Shown here one piece after another: positions 60,801 to 64,000 of a DNA stretch of 64,000 nt. Made by a program: the position numbers and the translations under genes. The DNA comes from Clostridium gelidum (GTDB taxonomy: Bacteria; Bacillota; Clostridia; Clostridiales; Clostridiaceae): positions 1,001,001 through 1,065,000 of the forward strand of contig NZ_AP024849.1 of NCBI RefSeq assembly GCF_019977655.1, read 5' to 3'. Each line of letters starts with the position of its first letter. Within the stretch, counting starts at the first letter, position 1. The notes beneath the pieces are model-generated. The model saw nothing but the letters and a program-made list of their open reading frames with translations, was not told the origin of the DNA and ran no database searches.

Positions 60801-63160
60801 ATTACCATTTAACAAAGCAAATGCAGAATGGAATTAAGTTATTAGAAGAGGAAGTTATTAGTTCTAATTATACGTATGCACTATATAATTTATTAATTTA
60901 TAATTATAACGGGGCATATAATTATTTAAAAAGAATATATACATTATTATTCGATACCAAAAATTTCCATTACAAAACCATAATATGTAATTATTATGAG
61001 CTTATGATATATAAGTGTAAAAATGAAGATGATATAAAAATTGTATATGCTAAATTAAATGACAAAATTAAAAAATTAGAAGATGTAGATACTGAAAGTG
61101 AAATTAGAATAAGTACAATTAGGCGAATTCTATTATTTGGATATAAAAATTTTGCAAAAGAACTATTTTTAAAGCTTAAAGGATATCCAAAGGATTATAA
61201 TGTGGAAGGAATGTATATATATCTAGAATTCAATTTTAGAAATAAAAGCCATTCTAATTTTTTGATAAATAAAGCGTTAAGAATATGTGCATTTATAAAT
61301 AATAAAGAAATTAAAGCAGATCTATACACTATGATTGGGAAAAAATATAGTGAACTTAAATGTAATGAACTCGCAATTAATTATTATTATGAATCTATAG
61401 CTTTGCATATAGATACTATTAATTTATTATCAGAAAATGATAAATTATCATATGTAAACAATAGTGAATTTCTAAAAACTCGAAAGTTATTTATAAAATG
61501 CTTAAATAATGACTTAAACATTAATATTGAATTAAAAAAGATTGAATTGGTGAAAAAAAATGAAGAAATAAATGATATTTTAAATGAATTAGATTTAATA
61601 AACATATTAGGCAATGAATCTATTTTCAATGTAATGCAAAATTTATACGAGAAATGTTATTATAATGATTTAAGTGACATATACAAAGTATTCGAGAGAT
61701 TTTCCAGCGACACTATAAGTGATATAGAAAATGTAATGAAATATATGGCAAGATTAACACTTGCAGATAAGGCCATGATTGTTATCGAAAATAATGAAGG
61801 GGGAAATGAGGTTATATGCACATATAGGATTAGTGATAAAAATGAGATAAATAGATATTTTTCATTAAAATTAGATTCAGAAGAAGATATATTTTTCATT
61901 TGCAATAATGATTCAAGACTTTATCAATTAGATGATACTGTGTTAAAGGATGGAATAAAAGCTTGCATGTATATGAAAATTATAAATAGAGAAAAAGACA
62001 TAAATAGTAGTGCTCGAATTAATGCAAGATTAATTTTAATTTCTAATAATGCAGTGAATTATATAAATGCTAAATCTAAAAAAACAATAGAGATGTTTAA
62101 GCCCTTTTTAACTTTCTTATTAGAAAAGCACAACCTTACTATAAGTTCTACATTAGATAAGCTTACAGGAGTATATAATAGAAAATATTTTGAAGAGGCT
62201 TTGCTTTTCTTGTTAGATAGTGCAAGACTAGAAAAAAGTGAATTTGCTGTAATAATGTTTGATATTGATGATTTTAAAGGCGTAAATGATAAATATGGGC
62301 ATCAAACAGGTGATGAAGTTCTAGTTAAGTTAACAAAGGAAGTAAAAAAGTGCATAGGTAAGGGAGATATCATTGGAAGATATGGAGGCGAAGAATTTAT
62401 AGTACTTTTACCAAATGTAAATAAAAAAAGGGCTATGAATATGGCAGAAAAAATTAGAATGAATATTGATAATGCTAAAATTTTAGGAGATAAAAGGAAA
62501 GTTACCATAAGTATTGGTATAGCAATGAGTGCTCATGAATTATTAAATAATGAAGAAATAATAGAAAGAGCAGATCAAGCTTTATATAAAGCAAAGCATG
62601 AAGGAAAAAATAGATCTATTTTTTGGGAGAAAGATTATGGAATAAGCACTAATAGTAATAATGATTTAACTGGAGTTTTATCAGGAAGTGCAACAAAAGA
62701 TTATAATTTAGCATCAATTCTAAAGGAGGTTGCTAATATAATTAAATATAAAGATAAAAAAGAACAAAAAATCTATAAATTTATTTTAAAAGTTATGCAG
62801 GTTATTGAATGTGAAACAGCTACAGTATTTATTGTAAAAGATAAAAAAATAATTAACGTGTATAGCAAGCAAAGAACAAAGGAGGGTTGGTATGTAGCTG
62901 AAAAATTCAACTTTAAATTAATTTATAGTACCATTGAAGAGGAAAAGGGAAGATACTTAATTGATTGGGAAATTATGGATAGTTATAATCATTATGGTAT
63001 ACCTGATTGGAGATCTGTTTGTATAACACCAATAATATGCAATGGTGAAATTTTAGCTGTACTATATCTATCTGTTTCAGTAAATAAAAAAGAGTTTACC
63101 TGTAATGATTATAATTTATTAAATTGTTTTGCAGAAATAGGTATTCCAATCTTTTTTTAG
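57872..63160 (+). CDS. Giant kinase-like/ATPase/TPR/GAF/GGDEF signalling protein
   Basis: A 1762-residue soluble protein. Residues 1-270 look like a degenerate Ser/Thr kinase (YVLCILKND, a hinge YLMEYIQ, but no HRD). About 275-640 is an AAA/STAND-type ATPase with Walker A GEDGSGKSRLLEE near 302 and Walker B VILIDDLND. About 650-1190 is TPR-rich. About 1270-1420 is GAF-like, then a canonical diguanylate cyclase: DIDDFKGVNDKYGH and GRYGGEEF near 1504, with no RxxD inhibitory site 5 residues before it. A second GAF-like domain (about 1610-1762) ends it. The design resembles PknK/predictor-ATPase regulators with a cyclase output. The start is TTG. Which signal it reads is unknown. Confidence 0.88.
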   Translation: MRSVNNKYLIEYEMSNEENFSSYIVIDSEKNKKYVLCILKNDFTYEKTREYLLSKFKTIRNLNFDNVINIINIEIIYSLNGIKLDKPQYGYLMEYIQSRIDTQTYIEKCSIYKKLDIFMEICAAINTLNMQGYIFDDITIKDIVLIPNVKNEIKVKIKNLLQNEINKLNLLNSSVNSLPYHYNIETKEDGINNKDNIGQVIKLFNKIFVEEELKGELKELKYIKRIYNQVNTINQSFTLEHFIKDINNKMQTSYKLFVTDALNIIETDLDIIGMEEEIKIVEKNFQKILESKENYKIIGFSGEDGSGKSRLLEEIKYKLENKYFIDIINTKDLINKNISKKDKYNNLLNYIYGKIDKNLKDKYEIYIKKFISILIEKDSINNEKKQKLQLINRIGKLINEYTMTKPFVILIDDLNDTNEIFKLLIRYIAFLGKNLENVMIIFTMNEGSNDEDFLTFMKDVKELEQYEEYKINYFNQYNTTKMIKSMLNTNEDLNKLTVKIYSETLGNPQYISGVIKELYENKTLYFDEVVGEWRTDIKEKDILIPQTLQKKLEANISSLNKQEISVLKRLSIFETPLSEKIILKYIITELEDIEVYGELKSKGVLGDKISDQGILVGFTNNLLRNILYLKLSEQEKIERHYKASILFEEILFETDYYIEEFLIHLERGNSYKKAHFYTLKYAKVQDVLGNLSKSIFYYKRALMYPSNLSGSEVAINIAKLYQKKSNHEKSYEFFEKANQLAIQNDESEIKIYTLLEMIIIKINDITDMNTGIDYSLNCVRRLLDIRFYPKGEVYYHYALALKYRLEYNHQLTLINAEKALTICNERNIKEDVYGWVTTTLVRMYIQEENYKEARRICLHAIQIFTSNNNVNGELFSKLLYASICKEEGDSNEIIIKQYLEITKLSNKYNVYKREILSLIYIAKIYNQEKKYVQAEEYLLKALEREREEGIDAYSFSICNELCLLYIRLGKINLSVKYYHLTKQMQNGIKLLEEEVISSNYTYALYNLLIYNYNGAYNYLKRIYTLLFDTKNFHYKTIICNYYELMIYKCKNEDDIKIVYAKLNDKIKKLEDVDTESEIRISTIRRILLFGYKNFAKELFLKLKGYPKDYNVEGMYIYLEFNFRNKSHSNFLINKALRICAFINNKEIKADLYTMIGKKYSELKCNELAINYYYESIALHIDTINLLSENDKLSYVNNSEFLKTRKLFIKCLNNDLNINIELKKIELVKKNEEINDILNELDLINILGNESIFNVMQNLYEKCYYNDLSDIYKVFERFSSDTISDIENVMKYMARLTLADKAMIVIENNEGGNEVICTYRISDKNEINRYFSLKLDSEEDIFFICNNDSRLYQLDDTVLKDGIKACMYMKIINREKDINSSARINARLILISNNAVNYINAKSKKTIEMFKPFLTFLLEKHNLTISSTLDKLTGVYNRKYFEEALLFLLDSARLEKSEFAVIMFDIDDFKGVNDKYGHQTGDEVLVKLTKEVKKCIGKGDIIGRYGGEEFIVLLPNVNKKRAMNMAEKIRMNIDNAKILGDKRKVTISIGIAMSAHELLNNEEIIERADQALYKAKHEGKNRSIFWEKDYGISTNSNNDLTGVLSGSATKDYNLASILKEVANIIKYKDKKEQKIYKFILKVMQVIECETATVFIVKDKKIINVYSKQRTKEGWYVAEKFNFKLIYSTIEEEKGRYLIDWEIMDSYNHYGIPDWRSVCITPIICNGEILAVLYLSVSVNKKEFTCNDYNLLNCFAEIGIPIFF

Positions 63161-63237
63161 AATAATAAAATCATAATCACATAAAAGTTTTTTCTTCATA
63201 TTATATAGAGAAAAAGTTTAATGAAGAGGAATTTTTT

Positions 63238-63651
63238 ATGGATGCTAATATTTCTAAAGCTGACAATAAATATATAGATAATGTTAAAGCCCCAATATCG
63301 GAAGAAGATAATAAAGCTCAGAATGGAGAAATTATAGTTACATCAGTCTTGGAATGCTCAGAAAATGAATATTTGCAAGGTGTAAAGATTAATTTATATA
63401 AAATAAATGGATTATCTCCAGTTCTTGTAACATCTAAAATAACAGATCAAGATGGGAAAGCTATTTTTTCAGAAGTTGAAGAAGGCTGTTATAGAATAAT
63501 CGAAGTTATAGATAAAAGACATTTTGAAAAACCTAAGTATATAAATTGGAATGAGATAATAATTGATAGTGTTAATAGAAATCAGAGACTAATGATAGTC
63601 AATAAAATTAAAAGATTTGTATCACAAAATAAACATAAGAATTGTATATAA
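63238..63651 (+). CDS. Small protein with prealbumin-like (SpaA-type) beta domain
   Basis: A 137-residue protein. Residues about 30-120 (GEIIVTSVLECSENEYLQGVKINLYKI, KITDQDGKAIFSEVEEGCYRIIEV) follow the pattern of SpaA/carboxypeptidase-regulatory-like beta-sandwich domains, common in pilins and MSCRAMM proteins. Unusually, there is no signal peptide, LPXTG or anchor; both ends are polar. GAAGAGG precedes the ATG. It lies 77 bp after the giant signalling gene, possibly co-transcribed. An IS element begins 9 bp after the stop. Function unknown. Confidence 0.7.
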   Translation: MDANISKADNKYIDNVKAPISEEDNKAQNGEIIVTSVLECSENEYLQGVKINLYKINGLSPVLVTSKITDQDGKAIFSEVEEGCYRIIEVIDKRHFEKPKYINWNEIIIDSVNRNQRLMIVNKIKRFVSQNKHKNCI

Positions 63652-63659
63652 AATAAGAA

Positions 63660-64000
63660 GGGGGCTGTTGCAAAACTAACGTAGTTAGTTTTGTGGCAGC
63701 TCATTTTTTTATAAAAAAAATAAAAAATGTGAATTCAAAAGAATTCACATTTTTAGTATAATTAAATTATGTTAAAAACCAAATTATACAATTAAAATTA
63801 TAATCAATTTAATGATAATTATCAACTTATATTACCATTAAATTTAGAAAACTTAATACCAGAAGATGATTCAGTCCGCTTGCTAAGCCATATATTGGAG
63901 GGATTAAATTATACAAAGTTGTATCAGGCGTACTCTTCCGTTGGAAGAAAACCGGCAGTGGAACCAAAAATCATGTTCAAAATAGTATCGTATGCTTATT
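63660..64000 (+). mobile_element. IS1182-family element, left end (cut by window edge)
   Basis: The left inverted repeat starts GGGGGCTGTTGCAAAACTAA (from about 63660) and folds with GTTAGTTTTGTGGCAGC into a terminator-like hairpin (63663-63705) followed by seven T. A second hairpin, AAAATGTGAATTC/GAATTCACATTTTT, is at 63724-63757. Together they would stop outside transcription from entering the transposase. The right end is outside the window. Confidence 0.75.
63769..64000 (+). pseudogene. IS1182-type transposase, 5' part with in-frame stop
   Basis: Reading from ATG 63769 gives MLKTKLYN, then TAA (63793-63795). The same frame continues NYNQFNDNYQLILPLNLENL and IPEDDSVRLLSHILEGLNYT, then VGRKPAVEPKIMFKIVSYAY to the window edge. 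The block PEDDSVRLL...GRKPAVEPKIMFKIV is the N-terminal domain of IS1182-family transposases. No ATG, GTG or TTG follows the stop until well inside the conserved region, so the gene is probably inactivated by a nonsense change, unless a rare start is used. Confidence 0.65.

Overview
The window looks like chromosome of a low-GC Clostridium (Clostridium sensu stricto). The sequence is very AT-rich, Shine-Dalgarno sites are strong (AGGAGG type), TTG and GTG starts are common, and the glycolytic cluster order is clostridial (cggR-gap-pgk-tpi-gpmI, then eno-secG-rnr-smpB). The solventogenic C. beijerinckii group fits best, but that is inference from gene content, not a database match. I see no rRNA, tRNA or CRISPR array. 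The only mobile gene is a transposase cut by the right edge.

Layout. 1-9 kb: a cysteine-desulfurase-like enzyme, a hypothetical protein, a TetR regulator divergent from an ABC-F ATPase, a membrane-anchored MutS-like ATPase and a PocR-domain histidine kinase. 9.5-14.6 kb: a cell-envelope block with a VanR/VanS-type two-component system, a GH25 muramidase and a VanW/G5 protein. 14.9-18 kb: trmL-degV and rpoN. 18.4-31.2 kb: central glycolysis (cggR with a recognisable operator, gap, pgk, tpiA, gpmI, eno), interrupted by a small kinase-like gene, then secG, rnr and smpB. 31.5-35.2 kb: two exported 5'-nucleotidase-type metallophosphatases with near-identical signal peptides, the second with cell-wall-binding repeats. 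35.5-38.3 kb: a SAM-I riboswitch and metNIQ. 38.5-44.2 kb: a DUF1232 protein, a viroplasmin-RNase H protein, a small protein, tandem HTH-TPR regulators and a CBS protein. 44.4-47.1 kb: clpB behind a CtsR-type operator. 47.2-51 kb: an ABC-2 efflux operon carrying its own TetR gene and an HlyD-type lipoprotein. 51.3-56.8 kb: an ECF S component with a structured leader, a PspC protein, a PP-loop tRNA-thiolation enzyme, two small proteins, a GGDEF-EAL protein and a tryptophan T-box with trpP. 56.9-64 kb: a polysaccharide deacetylase, a 1762-residue kinase-like/ATPase/TPR/GAF/GGDEF protein, a small beta-sandwich protein and the left end of an IS1182-type element.

How the genes work together. Regulation is unusually readable from the DNA. 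It includes a CggR operator, a CtsR operator, SAM-I and Trp T-box leaders, TetR-type palindromes and a Fur-like 7-1-7 palindrome in front of eno. Two cyclic-di-GMP proteins (one predicted phosphodiesterase, one predicted cyclase) lie within 10 kb of each other. The intergenic spaces hold at least three families of short palindromic repeats. One has inverted ends and begins with a conserved short reading frame, and one copy of it has another repeat nested inside. These repeats are the least explained part of the window. Many start codons below were moved from the longest possible frame to the one supported by the Shine-Dalgarno site.
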